Assembly: GCA_963841455.1 (NCBI GenBank)
Contig: CAWJCU010000003.1
Coordinates: 372,001 to 436,000, forward strand
Length of the DNA stretch: 64,000 nt
Direction of reading: 5' to 3'
From: JAWVFM01 sp963841455
Lineage (GTDB): Bacteria; Actinomycetota; Thermoleophilia; Solirubrobacterales; 70-9
Below are positions 6,894 through 14,084 of the stretch, piece by piece. The notes beneath the pieces were generated by a model. That model had not been told where the DNA came from and made no database searches. It worked only from the letters and a program-made list of their open reading frames with translations. Positions within the stretch are counted from its first letter, which is position 1. Each line of letters begins with the position of its first letter. The position numbers and the translations under genes are program-made.

Positions 6894-8230
6894 GCCCGCT
6901 CCAGCTCGGCGACGCACTCGATGTGCGGCGTCTGCGGGAACATGTCAACCGGCCTCACGCGCCGGAGCCTATATCCGGCCTCAGTGAGCTGAGCTGCGTT
7001 CGGGGCAAGCGTCGTCGGGTTGCAGGAGACGTAGACGATCCGTCTCGCCTCGCATTCGATCACGCGGCGGGTGATCTTCTTCGAGAGCCCGGCGCGGGGC
7101 GGATCGACGACGACCAGGTCCGGCCGACCGGCCTCCTCGATCAGAGGCCGGACGCCGAGCCGCGCGTCGGCAGCGCGGAAGCGGACGTTCTCGATCTCGT
7201 TGCGCTCCGCGTTGCGCCCGGCGTCGGCGACGGCCTCGGGCACCGACTCGACGCCCCACACCTCGCCGGCCCGCCCCGCCAGCGCGAGGCCGATGGTCCC
7301 GACGCCGCAGTAGAGGTCGAATACGCGCTCCCGGCCGCTGAGTCCGGCGAACTCCGCGACGGTCGCGTAGAGGAGGTCGGCCGTCTCGGTGTTGGTCTGC
7401 AGGAACGCGGTCGCGGAGGCCTCGACCTCGATGCCACCCAGCCGCTCGCGCAGGTACTCCTCGCCGGTCGCGCCCGTGGGGCCGTCGGTGCCGCTGCCCG
7501 GCCCCTCGACGATGGTGTGGAGATCGGTCGGAGGACGGGGGATCTCAACGGGGGCGGTGACGAGGCGCGTTTGGACCTGGCCCGTGCGCCGCCCCTCGCG
7601 GACGACGAGGTTGCGGAGGGCGCCGCTGCCGGTGCGGGGGTCGTAGGGCTCGACGCCCTGCCGGCTTGCCCAATCGACGACGCTCTCGCGGGCGGCGTCG
7701 GCTCGCTCGGATGCGAGGTGGCACCCGGCGGCGTCGACGATCTCGCTCCAGCTTCCGCGGCGGTGGAAGCCGAGGGCGAGCTCGCCGCCGGCCCCGCCGA
7801 ACGAGTACTCGAGCTTGTTGCGGTAGCCCCACCGTTCGACCGCCGCGACGATGGGCTCCAGCTCGAAATCGTCGAGCCCACCGAGTCGGCGGAGTGCCTC
7901 GTCGACCTGGCGCTGCTTCTCCGCCAGCTGCCGTTCGTACGGGAGCGCCTGCCAGGGCGCGCCGGGGCACGTCTCGCCGCCGTGCGTGCAGACCTCGGGG
8001 ATTCGCTGTGGGCTCGGGTCGAGCAACTCGACGACCGTCGCCTCGCCGAAGGCGCGGCGGCTCCGGGCGATCCGCGCGCGCACGCGGTCACCGGGAAGGG
8101 CACCCGCGACGAAGACGACGTACCCGTTGTGGCGGGCGACCCCGCGGCCGCCTTGTGCCAGGTCGTCGACCTGCAGCTCGACCTCCTCGCCCCGCTTCGG
8201 CTTCGGCCTTCGTGTGGCAGCTTCGGGCAC
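6890..8230 (-). CDS. 23S rRNA/tRNA uracil-5-methyltransferase (RumA/TrmA family) with TRAM domain
   Basis: SAM-dependent enzyme that methylates C5 of a uridine in RNA. At 446 aa it holds an N-terminal TRAM domain (EVELQVDDLAQGGRGVAR, about residues 15-70), a Cys cluster CTHGGETC that resembles part of the RlmD iron-sulfur site, the SAM motif VFDLYCGVGTIGLAL, the DPPRAGL loop and the catalytic Cys in YVSCNPTT. The exact target base cannot be read from sequence; RlmD- or RlmCD-like activity is most likely. The GTG start at 8230 lies 17 bp from the divergent GTG of the peptidase gene. The likely -10 (CAATGT, 8242-8237) leaves a 6-nt spacer, so the transcript is probably leaderless. Confidence 0.9.
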   Translation of the reverse strand: MPEAATRRPKPKRGEEVELQVDDLAQGGRGVARHNGYVVFVAGALPGDRVRARIARSRRAFGEATVVELLDPSPQRIPEVCTHGGETCPGAPWQALPYERQLAEKQRQVDEALRRLGGLDDFELEPIVAAVERWGYRNKLEYSFGGAGGELALGFHRRGSWSEIVDAAGCHLASERADAARESVVDWASRQGVEPYDPRTGSGALRNLVVREGRRTGQVQTRLVTAPVEIPRPPTDLHTIVEGPGSGTDGPTGATGEEYLRERLGGIEVEASATAFLQTNTETADLLYATVAEFAGLSGRERVFDLYCGVGTIGLALAGRAGEVWGVESVPEAVADAGRNAERNEIENVRFRAADARLGVRPLIEEAGRPDLVVVDPPRAGLSKKITRRVIECEARRIVYVSCNPTTLAPNAAQLTEAGYRLRRVRPVDMFPQTPHIECVAELERA

Positions 8231-8235
8231 GCGAA

Positions 8236-8242
8236 TACATTG
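8236..8242. promoter_or_regulatory. Overlapping divergent -10 elements
   Basis: Plus strand TACATT (8236-8241) lies 6 nt before the GTG at 8248. Minus strand CAATGT (8242-8237) lies 6 nt before the GTG at 8230. The -10 boxes share five of seven bases and neither gene has a Shine-Dalgarno, so both transcripts would be leaderless and compete for one site. Confidence 0.5.
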
Positions 8243-8247
8243 GCAGG

Positions 8248-9732
8248 GTGAGCGCCATCGACCTGTCGAGCTACCGCGTCCGCGCCGAGGAGTTCTGCGC
8301 CGAGCTCAGTCTCGAGCACTACCTGCACCTGGCAGGGCACAAGGCCGAGCTCGAGGTCGAGTCCATCTACGCCCGCCATGAGGACCTGTTCGAGACGCCG
8401 GCCGTCGAGGCCCTGCGCGAGGCGGCCGCCGGGTCCAGCGGCGAGGAGGCGAGGCGCCGGCGCTACCTCCTTCACTTCGCCTTCGACGGCATGATCGGAG
8501 CACGGACTCGCGGGGAGCAGGAGGACCTCGCCCGCCTGGAGGCAACGCTCGAGGTGGAGCTCGACGGTGAGACCATCGGGTACCGGCAGGTCGCCTCGGA
8601 GCTCGCCAACGAGCCCGATGGCGACCGGCGTGCGGCGCTCGCCGACGGACGCGACGCGGTACTCGAGGAGCGGCTGAACCCGGTGCACCTGAGGATGCTC
8701 GAGGCGACGCGATCCTGCTGCGCCGAGCTCGGCTGGGGCGGTCCCGCGGACGCCTACGCCGAGCTTCGAGAGCTCGACTTCGCCGCGCTCGAGGGCCGAA
8801 CCGACCGCTTCCTCGAGCTGACCGGCGATCCCTATCCGCGGGTGGCCGACCCGGAGCTGGAGCGCGCGGGGGTCCCCGACCTCGGGCGCCTTCGCAGGTC
8901 GGATCTGCCCCGGTTCTTCCGCGCCGTCCACCTCGACGGGCCGTTCGCCGCGGAGCGCATGGTGCCGTCGTTGACGGAGAGCCTCGCCGGTCTCGCGATC
9001 GACCTCGCGAAGCAGCGAAACATCACGCTCGATGCCGACAGGAGGCCGACCAAGTCACCGCGCGCCTTCTGCTCCACGCCGCGCGTCCCCGACGAGGTCT
9101 ATCTCGTGGTCGCACCGGTCGGAGGGCGCGGCGACTACGACGCACTCTTCCACGAGGCCGGGCACGCCGAGCACTACGGGCACGTCGATCCGGGCCTCCC
9201 CTTCGAGTACCGGTACCTCGGCGACAACGCGGTGACGGAGTCGTTCGCCTTCCTGCTGGAGGGCCTCGTGGCGGAGCCCGCGTGGCTAGCCGATCGGCTG
9301 GGGGCCGACGGGGAGGACGCGGCCGCGCACGCCCGCGCGGCGAAGCTCGTGATGCTCCGCCGCTACTGCGCGAAGCTCGGCTACGAGGTCGAGTTCGGTG
9401 GCTCGGCCCCCGATCTTGCGGCGATGCCCGACCGGTACGCGGAGCTTCTGAGCGGTGCGATACGGGTGGAATGGCCGCGCGCGCACTGGCTCGACGACGT
9501 CGACGAGGGCTACTACGTCGTGTGCTACCTGCGGGCGTGGGCCCTCGAGACCCACTGGCGGCGGGCGCTGGGCGAGCGGTTCGGCGAGCGCTGGTGGGAG
9601 TCGGGGGCCGCGGGCGCCTGGCTGCGAGAGCTGTGGAGCCAGGGCCAGCGCCTGCCTGCCGAGGAGCTCCTCGCCGAGACGACCGGCGAGGAGCTCGACT
9701 TCGGAGTACTCGCCGCCGAGCTCAGCGGCTGA
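8248..9732 (+). CDS. Peptidase M3-like zinc metallopeptidase
   Basis: A 494-aa mostly helical protein related to the M3 (thimet/oligopeptidase F) family, which cuts short peptides in the cytosol. The zinc motif reads HEAGH (about residues 302-306, in ALFHEAGHAEHYGHV) instead of the more usual HEFGH, and the third ligand Glu follows in NAVTESFAFLLEGL about 29 residues later. No signal peptide is present. The family is inferred from the HExGH block with its downstream Glu and the helical layout; sequence match elsewhere is weak by eye, so a carboxypeptidase Taq-like (M32) assignment is possible. GTG at 8248 was chosen because it follows TACATT by 6 nt; the open frame upstream overlaps the opposite gene. 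Confidence 0.7.
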   Translation: MSAIDLSSYRVRAEEFCAELSLEHYLHLAGHKAELEVESIYARHEDLFETPAVEALREAAAGSSGEEARRRRYLLHFAFDGMIGARTRGEQEDLARLEATLEVELDGETIGYRQVASELANEPDGDRRAALADGRDAVLEERLNPVHLRMLEATRSCCAELGWGGPADAYAELRELDFAALEGRTDRFLELTGDPYPRVADPELERAGVPDLGRLRRSDLPRFFRAVHLDGPFAAERMVPSLTESLAGLAIDLAKQRNITLDADRRPTKSPRAFCSTPRVPDEVYLVVAPVGGRGDYDALFHEAGHAEHYGHVDPGLPFEYRYLGDNAVTESFAFLLEGLVAEPAWLADRLGADGEDAAAHARAAKLVMLRRYCAKLGYEVEFGGSAPDLAAMPDRYAELLSGAIRVEWPRAHWLDDVDEGYYVVCYLRAWALETHWRRALGERFGERWWESGAAGAWLRELWSQGQRLPAEELLAETTGEELDFGVLAAELSG

Positions 9733-9745
9733 CGCCGGCGCGGCG

Positions 9746-10429
9746 CTACTTCGTCAGCCGCCGCTCGATGTCGTCGAGGATGCCCTTGCGCGCCTTTCCG
9801 CGCTTCTCCCGCGTGCGCACCTTCCGCAGGTCGGCCTTGTTCAGGTCCGTCAGCCGCTTCTTGATCTGCGGCGCGGTGAGCTGGTCGTAGGCGGCGATCG
9901 GCCACGGGCCGCTCGCGCCGGCGCGGCGACGGAGACGGTCCGCCTGGGCGAGCGGCTGGTCGGCGGCGTCGCGGGCGGCTCGGCCGGCGCGCCCGGCTGC
10001 CTTCTCGACCTGTCGGCGGGCCGGGCTCGTCCTGGACTCGAAGTCCTTGCGGGCCTGGTCGAGCATCTTCTCGAGGTCGCGGACGAGGTCGTCCGTGTAC
10101 TTGCGGCTGCGGGAGACGAGCTTCTGCACCAGCTCGTTCGCGTCATCCCGGGTCATCCGGCCGCGCTTCACCGAGTCGTCGACGACCTCCTGGATGCGAT
10201 CGCGCGAAAGGGTGACGCTGCGCTCCAGCGAGTCGCGGAACGCCTGCACGCTCTTGTCGGCGCGGGCCGAAGCGCTGCGGCTGGCGGCGGTCGACTTTCG
10301 GGCGGTTGACTTGCGCGCAGTGCTCGGCTTGCTTCGCGACTTTCGCGCCGTCGAGCGCTTTGCCCCCGACCGTGCGCTCGCCGACCGCCGTGACCCACTG
10401 GTCGACCTCGTTCGCCTCGGTTGCGTCAT
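9746..10429 (-). CDS. Basic Ser/Arg/Lys-rich protein with histone-H3-like tail and coiled-coil core
   Basis: A 227-aa very basic protein, probably DNA- or polymer-binding. Residues 1-60 are low-complexity Ser/Thr/Ala/Arg/Lys with STARKS repeated at 26-31, 36-41 and 41-46; TARKST also occurs in the eukaryotic histone H3 tail. Residues 60-150 are an amphipathic helical region (VQAFRDSLERSVTLSRDRIQ and onward) resembling phasin-like coiled coils. The last 50 residues (YDQLTAPQIKKRLTDLNKADLRKV) resemble the small helix-extension-helix or Rho-N type nucleic-acid-binding fold. A Shine-Dalgarno-like AGGGAAGAG precedes the ATG. It is convergent with the peptidase gene. A nucleoid protein or polyhydroxyalkanoate granule phasin are both possible. 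Confidence 0.65.
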   Translation of the reverse strand: MTQPRRTRSTSGSRRSASARSGAKRSTARKSRSKPSTARKSTARKSTAASRSASARADKSVQAFRDSLERSVTLSRDRIQEVVDDSVKRGRMTRDDANELVQKLVSRSRKYTDDLVRDLEKMLDQARKDFESRTSPARRQVEKAAGRAGRAARDAADQPLAQADRLRRRAGASGPWPIAAYDQLTAPQIKKRLTDLNKADLRKVRTREKRGKARKGILDDIERRLTK

Positions 10430-10465
10430 CAGCTCTTCCCTTCGTTGCCTAACCCGTCCGGCAAT

Positions 10466-11263
10466 CTAACCATCCCTGCCGCGAAGTCGCGCAGCGACCG
10501 GGGCATGATCGGAAAGGCGTACTCGCAAGCCCTCCTCGCGAACCTCCCTCGTGTGCGCCGGCCACGGCAACGGCGCATCGGCGATCTCGAGCCCGCGGAC
10601 GAGGAGGTGGTCGATCGAGTCGAGGGCCGTGGGACGCCTCAGCCCGTGGCGACGCTCGAGCTCGTCGAACACGGCCGAGTCGGCGGGGCGGAGGTTGAGG
10701 TCGCCGCCGAAGAGGAGCGGCGACCCCCGCGTCCACTCAACGGCGCGCTCGGCTGCGTGAAGCACCTCGGGCTCCGCGAGCTCGTCCGGCCCGCTCGCGT
10801 GCAGGTTCGCGACGCAGACTCCGGACGCAAGGCGGGTCAGCGCCATCGCCCTTCGCTCGGGACGCAGGCGCAGCGTCGACGATCCCCGGCCGACGATGTT
10901 CGCTCCGCGCACGAGCGTGAGGTTCGACCCACCCTCCCAGGACGCGATGAGGTCCGGGTTCCAGGTCGCGATCGCCGACGTGAGCGGCAGCAGCCAGTTG
11001 CGCGAGGTGAGAACGCGGTGCGCCGCCGCCTGGCACACGTCCGCGAACGGACGAGCCCAGCGCGGCGGGCATTCCTGAAGTAACGCGACGTCCCAATCGG
11101 CGCCGGCGAGGAGCTCAGCGAACTCGGCCCGTAGGTCGTGGTTCACCTGGATGTGGGTGGCGCTGCGCTCTGGGCGGCGGGTGAGCCGGGAGCGCCACGT
11201 GAAGAGCGCCGGGTCCGGCGGGAAGTCGCGACCGTGGAAGAGGTTCCATGTCAGCGCTCGCAC
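10466..11263 (-). CDS. Endonuclease/exonuclease/phosphatase (EEP) family protein
   Basis: A 265-aa EEP-fold metal-dependent phosphoesterase; members cleave DNA, inositol phosphates or lipids. The ordered motifs are present: RALTWNLFHG at the N-terminus, DVALLQECPP (metal Glu), FGGDLNLRPADS (catalytic Asp/Asn) and LSDHAPVAARL (terminal His). No signal peptide. The GTG at 11263 is preferred: it gives the family-typical start and lies 6 nt after CATGAT (11275-11270), whereas the open frame upstream runs through the divergent argF. The gene for the basic histone-like protein follows on the same strand after 36 bp. Substrate unknown. Confidence 0.8.
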   Translation of the reverse strand: MRALTWNLFHGRDFPPDPALFTWRSRLTRRPERSATHIQVNHDLRAEFAELLAGADWDVALLQECPPRWARPFADVCQAAAHRVLTSRNWLLPLTSAIATWNPDLIASWEGGSNLTLVRGANIVGRGSSTLRLRPERRAMALTRLASGVCVANLHASGPDELAEPEVLHAAERAVEWTRGSPLLFGGDLNLRPADSAVFDELERRHGLRRPTALDSIDHLLVRGLEIADAPLPWPAHTREVREEGLRVRLSDHAPVAARLRGRDG

Positions 11264-11268
11264 GCGCC

Positions 11269-11275
11269 TATCATG
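11269..11275. promoter_or_regulatory. Bidirectional -10 between EEP gene and argF
   Basis: Plus-strand TATCAT (11269-11274) and minus-strand CATGAT (11275-11270) overlap almost completely. The minus box lies 6 nt from the EEP GTG. The plus box lies 7 nt from a TTG at 11282 in the argF frame; the ATG at 11273 would fall inside the -10. This favours TTG 11282 as the argF start if transcription begins here. Confidence 0.45.
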
Positions 11276-12165
11276 CCCCGCTTGAAGCGGCACCTCATCA
11301 CCGGCGAGGAGCTGTCGAGGGACGAGCTCATGGCCCTGCTCGACCGGGCGATCGAGCTCAAGGCGAGCCGCGGAGCCGCCGACGCGCCGCGCCCGCTCGA
11401 AGGGCGCTCGGTGGCGCTTCTGTTCGAGAAGCCATCGACTCGAACCCGGGTCTCCTTCGACGTCGGCGTCGAGCGAGCTGGGCGCCCACCCCGTCGTCCT
11501 CCGAAGCGACGAGCTCCAGCTTTCGCGCGGCGAGTCGATCGGCGACACGGCGCGGATTCTCTCCCGCTACGTGCACGGCCTCGTCATCCGGTCGGGCTCG
11601 GACGAGACCGTCGCCGGGACTCGCCGACGCCGACGAGCTTCCCGTGATCAACGGCCTCACTCCTCGCCACCATCCCTGCCAGGCGCTCGCCGACCTGATG
11701 ACCCTGCGCGAGCGGTTCGGCGAGCTCGAGGGATTGAAGCTGGCGTACGTCGGCGACGGCAACAACGTTGCCCGGTCGTTGTGCGTTCTCGGCGGGATCG
11801 CCGGGGTTGAGGTGAGAGTCGCTTCGCCCGAGGGCTATCGGCTGGAGCCGGGACTCGGCGCGCTCGACACCGGCGACCCGGCCGTGGCTGCAGCCGGCGC
11901 CGACGCCGTCTACACCGACGTCTGGGTGAGCATGGGCGACGAGGCCCAGGCGGAGGAGCGGCGCTCGGCCCTCGGCCCTTACCAGGTGAACGCCGAGCTC
12001 CTCGCCGACACGTCCGACCGCGCGATCGTCCTCCACTGCCTCCCGGCGCATCCGGGCGAGGAGATCACCGAGGAGATGCTCTACGGCGAGCGCTCGGCGG
12101 TGTGGGACGAGGCGGAGAACCGCCTCCACGCCCAGAAGGCGCTGTTGGAGCTACTGGTCGCCTGA
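11273..12165 (+). pseudogene. argF: Ornithine carbamoyltransferase, split by two +1 frameshifts
   Basis: Encodes the enzyme joining ornithine and carbamoyl phosphate to citrulline in arginine synthesis. All hallmark motifs are present but in three successive frames. The first frame holds KPSTRTRVSFDVGV. After an extra C near 11474 the second holds ELGAHPVVLRSDELQLSRGE and HGLVIRSGSDETVAG. After an extra G in the run 11616-11618 the third holds INGLTPRHHPCQALADL, the DG(N)N-type loop and LHCLPAHPGEEI. Removing two bases restores a normal-length enzyme of about 297 aa. The intact catalytic residues argue that the shifts are assembly errors or very recent mutations. Start is ATG 11273 or, more likely from the -10 position, TTG 11282 (MKRHLITGEEL). 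Confidence 0.85.
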
Positions 12166-12350
12166 CGTCTCGGTCGCCCCGCGGGCGTCGACGGCCGTCC
12201 AGCCAAGTCGGCTCTTCGAAGCCGGCGTATTCCTGAATCGCACCGTAGATGTGCTGGACGAGGTACGTGCTCCGCAGGACTCGAAGCGTGCAGACCCCGT
12301 AGGGCAGCCGGTTCGCTTACGCCCGCTGGTTCCGCAGGCTTAGCTTTCAC
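12166..12350 (-). other. Possible SOS-controlled coding start, no identifiable product
   Basis: A GTG at 12350 has a good Shine-Dalgarno GGAGGTG (12359-12353) directly behind the SOS box, with CATACT (12382-12377) as a -10. The frame from this GTG continues into argF and its residues look random. A neighbouring frame holds a more protein-like stretch (LRSTYLVQHIYGAIQEYAGF), and a third frame ends in VDARGATETSGDQ just inside argF. A gene with one or more base shifts, or a remnant, would explain this. I see no family match. Apart from the SOS box and a tRNA-like gene, nothing else is recognised between 12166 and 12437. Confidence 0.25.
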
Positions 12351-12359
12351 CGCACCTCC

Positions 12360-12375
12360 ACGAACATATGTTCGT
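12360..12375. promoter_or_regulatory. LexA (SOS) box, perfect 16-bp palindrome
   Basis: ACGAACATATGTTCGT is a perfect palindrome and contains GAAC-N4-GTTC (12362-12373), the LexA site of actinobacteria and Gram-positives. It overlaps the expected start region of a minus-strand promoter (-10 CATACT at 12382-12377) and lies just upstream of a Shine-Dalgarno and GTG. On the plus strand TAGTAT (12376-12381) abuts it, so the tRNA-like gene and lgt could also be affected. Confidence 0.75.
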
Positions 12376-12437
12376 TAGTATGAGCCGGTCGGCGGACGGA
12401 AAGCGAGGTCAACCGAACCGTAGACTCTGTTCGCCAC

Positions 12438-12509
12438 GGCCCCGTGGTGTACTTGAAAGCACGCAGGGTTTTCGACCCTGAAGAACGGGTTTGAACCCCG
12501 TCGGGGCTA
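12438..12509 (+). tRNA. tRNA-Glu(TTC)-like gene with aberrant D- and T-loops
   Basis: Folds as a 72-nt cloverleaf: acceptor 12438-12444 with 12502-12508 (7 bp, G-U at the end), D-stem 12447-12450 with 12459-12462, anticodon stem 12464-12468 with 12476-12480, anticodon TTC at 12471-12473, T-stem 12485-12489 with 12497-12501, discriminator A, no encoded CCA. The D-loop ACTTGAAA lacks the GG pair (G18-G19), and the T-loop TTTGAAC lacks C56, so the usual elbow contacts cannot form. All stems are intact. A possible -10 TAGACT lies at 12421-12426. It may be a decayed tRNA, a tRNA reserved for non-ribosomal use, or a tRNA-like leader of lgt, which starts 8 nt downstream. Confidence 0.6.
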
Positions 12510-12517
12510 CTACGTAG

Positions 12518-13273
12518 ATGCAGCCCACGGTTCACATCGGCCCCGTCACCCTCCAGACCTTCGGGATCGCATTCGCATGCGCCTTCATCGCCGCGGGGGC
12601 GGTGCTCGGGCGCCGGCTGAAGGAGATCGGGAAGCCCGCGGACTGGGCCTACGAGGCGATCCTCTTCGCACTCCTCGGCGGCCTTATCGGCTCCCGGCTC
12701 TACTTCGTCGTCGAGAATTACGACCAGGTCAAGCACGATCTCCTCGGCAACCTCTTCTCGGGATCGGGACTCGTCTGGTACGGCGGCGCGATCGGGGGTG
12801 CGATCGCGGTCGGCATCTGGGCCTACCGGCGCGGCCTGTTCAACCTCACCCTGCTCGATATCTGCGCGGTGCCACTCTCCGTCGGCTATGCCATCGGCCG
12901 GATCGGCTGCCAGGTGTCCGGCGACGGCGACTACGGGAGGAGCTGGGACGGCCCGTGGGCGATGGCCTACCCGAACGGCACCGTGCCCACCCACCACACG
13001 GTCCAGCCGACGCCCATCTACGAGACGCTGGCGATGGGGCTGATCGCATACGCGCTGTGGCGGCTCCGCGATCGCTTTCGCCCCGGGATCCTGTTCGCCC
13101 TCTACCTGATCCTCTCGGGCATCGAGCGACTGCTGGTCGAGTTCCTGCGCCGGAACACTGCGGACGTCCTCGGCGTCACCCAGCCGCAGGCGTTGAGCAT
13201 CGTGGCGATCGTCGCCGGCGTCGTCTGGATCGGCGTCGCCCACCAGCGCGGGACGCTCGCGCGAGCCGCCTGA
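12518..13273 (+). CDS. lgt: Prolipoprotein diacylglyceryl transferase
   Basis: Membrane enzyme that attaches diacylglycerol from phosphatidylglycerol to the lipobox Cys of lipoprotein precursors, the first step of lipoprotein maturation. At 251 aa it has about seven hydrophobic segments. Family marks are LLGGLIGSRLYFV, SGLVWYGGAIGG and the signature loop GRIGCQVSGDGDYG, in which the usual GNFxNGE is replaced by the CQVSGDGDYG variant found in a large Lgt subgroup. The ATG lies only 8 nt after the tRNA-like gene and has no Shine-Dalgarno. Cleavage at the tRNA 3' end would give an almost leaderless mRNA. It is convergent with the SDR gene (3-bp gap). Confidence 0.92.
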   Translation: MQPTVHIGPVTLQTFGIAFACAFIAAGAVLGRRLKEIGKPADWAYEAILFALLGGLIGSRLYFVVENYDQVKHDLLGNLFSGSGLVWYGGAIGGAIAVGIWAYRRGLFNLTLLDICAVPLSVGYAIGRIGCQVSGDGDYGRSWDGPWAMAYPNGTVPTHHTVQPTPIYETLAMGLIAYALWRLRDRFRPGILFALYLILSGIERLLVEFLRRNTADVLGVTQPQALSIVAIVAGVVWIGVAHQRGTLARAA

Positions 13274-13276
13274 GGC

Positions 13277-14032
13277 TCAGACCGACCGCAGAAGCCCGCC
13301 GTCGAGCGGGATCTGCGCGCCGGTGAGGTAGCCCGCGCGCTCCGAGCAGAGGTACGCGACGAGGTCGCCGTACTCCTCGGGCGTTCCGAGGCGTCCCGCG
13401 GGCACGTCCTCCGCGGCGCCGCGCTCCATCTCCTCCCAGCTTCCCCAGTTCGAGGCGAGCCGCTCGGTGGCGAACCGGCCGGTCAGCACCGTGTTGACCG
13501 TGACCCCGTCGCCCGCGACCTCGCGCGAGAGGGTCTTGAGGAACCCGATCGCCGATTGCCGCAGCGAGTTCGAGAGGTTGAGGCTCGGGATCGGCTCGCG
13601 GGTGGACGACGAGCCGACGTTGACGATCCGCCCAAACCCGCGCTCGCCCATGGCGGGGAGCGCCTCCTCGATCAGGACGCGTGGCGCGAGCACCAGCGAG
13701 CGAAACGCGCCCTCCCACTCCTCGAGCGAGTTCTCGAGCGCGCCGCCCTTCGGCGGCCCGCCGGTGTTGAGCACGAGGATCGTGGCCGGCTCGCCGAACC
13801 GCCGGGCGGCCTCGCCCGGGAGCTCGCGCATCCGGTCCAGGTCCGACGTATCGGCCTCGAAGGCGGCCGTCTCGCCGTCGATCGAGTCGGCGGCTTCGGT
13901 GATCGCGTCCCGGGACCGGCTCGCCATCGCGACCCGCGCGCCCTCACGGGCCAGCGCCTCGGCGATGCCGCGCCCGATCCCCTTGCTCGACGCCATCACA
14001 AGCGCCACCTTGCCGTCGATCCCGAGGTCCAT
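13277..14032 (-). CDS. SDR-family oxidoreductase with altered catalytic motif
   Basis: A 251-aa short-chain dehydrogenase/reductase-fold protein. The cofactor motif is present as ASSKGIGRGIAEALAREG, and NTGGPPKG corresponds to the NAG region (NNAG usually). The Ser of the triad is in VNVGSSS, but the Tyr-x3-Lys pair is replaced: the segment reads LNLSNSLRQSAIGFLKTLS, giving Ser and Arg at the two positions. A subgroup of 3-oxoacyl-ACP-reductase-like SDRs shares this change. The normal Tyr-based mechanism is therefore unlikely. ATG 14032 is chosen because it follows TACGTT (14044-14039) by 6 nt; a longer frame extends into the divergent gene. Confidence 0.8.
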   Translation of the reverse strand: MDLGIDGKVALVMASSKGIGRGIAEALAREGARVAMASRSRDAITEAADSIDGETAAFEADTSDLDRMRELPGEAARRFGEPATILVLNTGGPPKGGALENSLEEWEGAFRSLVLAPRVLIEEALPAMGERGFGRIVNVGSSSTREPIPSLNLSNSLRQSAIGFLKTLSREVAGDGVTVNTVLTGRFATERLASNWGSWEEMERGAAEDVPAGRLGTPEEYGDLVAYLCSERAGYLTGAQIPLDGGLLRSV

Positions 14033-14038
14033 GACCGG

Positions 14039-14078
14039 AACGTACAACAGCCGATGCTCGGGGCCGATCAGGTACGTT
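14039..14078. promoter_or_regulatory. Divergent promoter pair with identical -10 boxes
   Basis: TACGTT occurs on the minus strand (14044-14039) 6 nt before the SDR ATG and on the plus strand (14073-14078) 6 nt before the catalase GTG. Both genes lack a Shine-Dalgarno. The identical hexamer and spacing on both sides is direct support for a -10-to-start-codon rule in this genome. Confidence 0.5.
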
Positions 14079-14084
14079 CCAGGC

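Noticed and set aside
12081..12350. 89-aa minus-strand protein as a real product over its full length
   Set aside because: It overlaps the argF 3' end by 85 bp and its sequence looks random; only the start region with the SOS box is credible.
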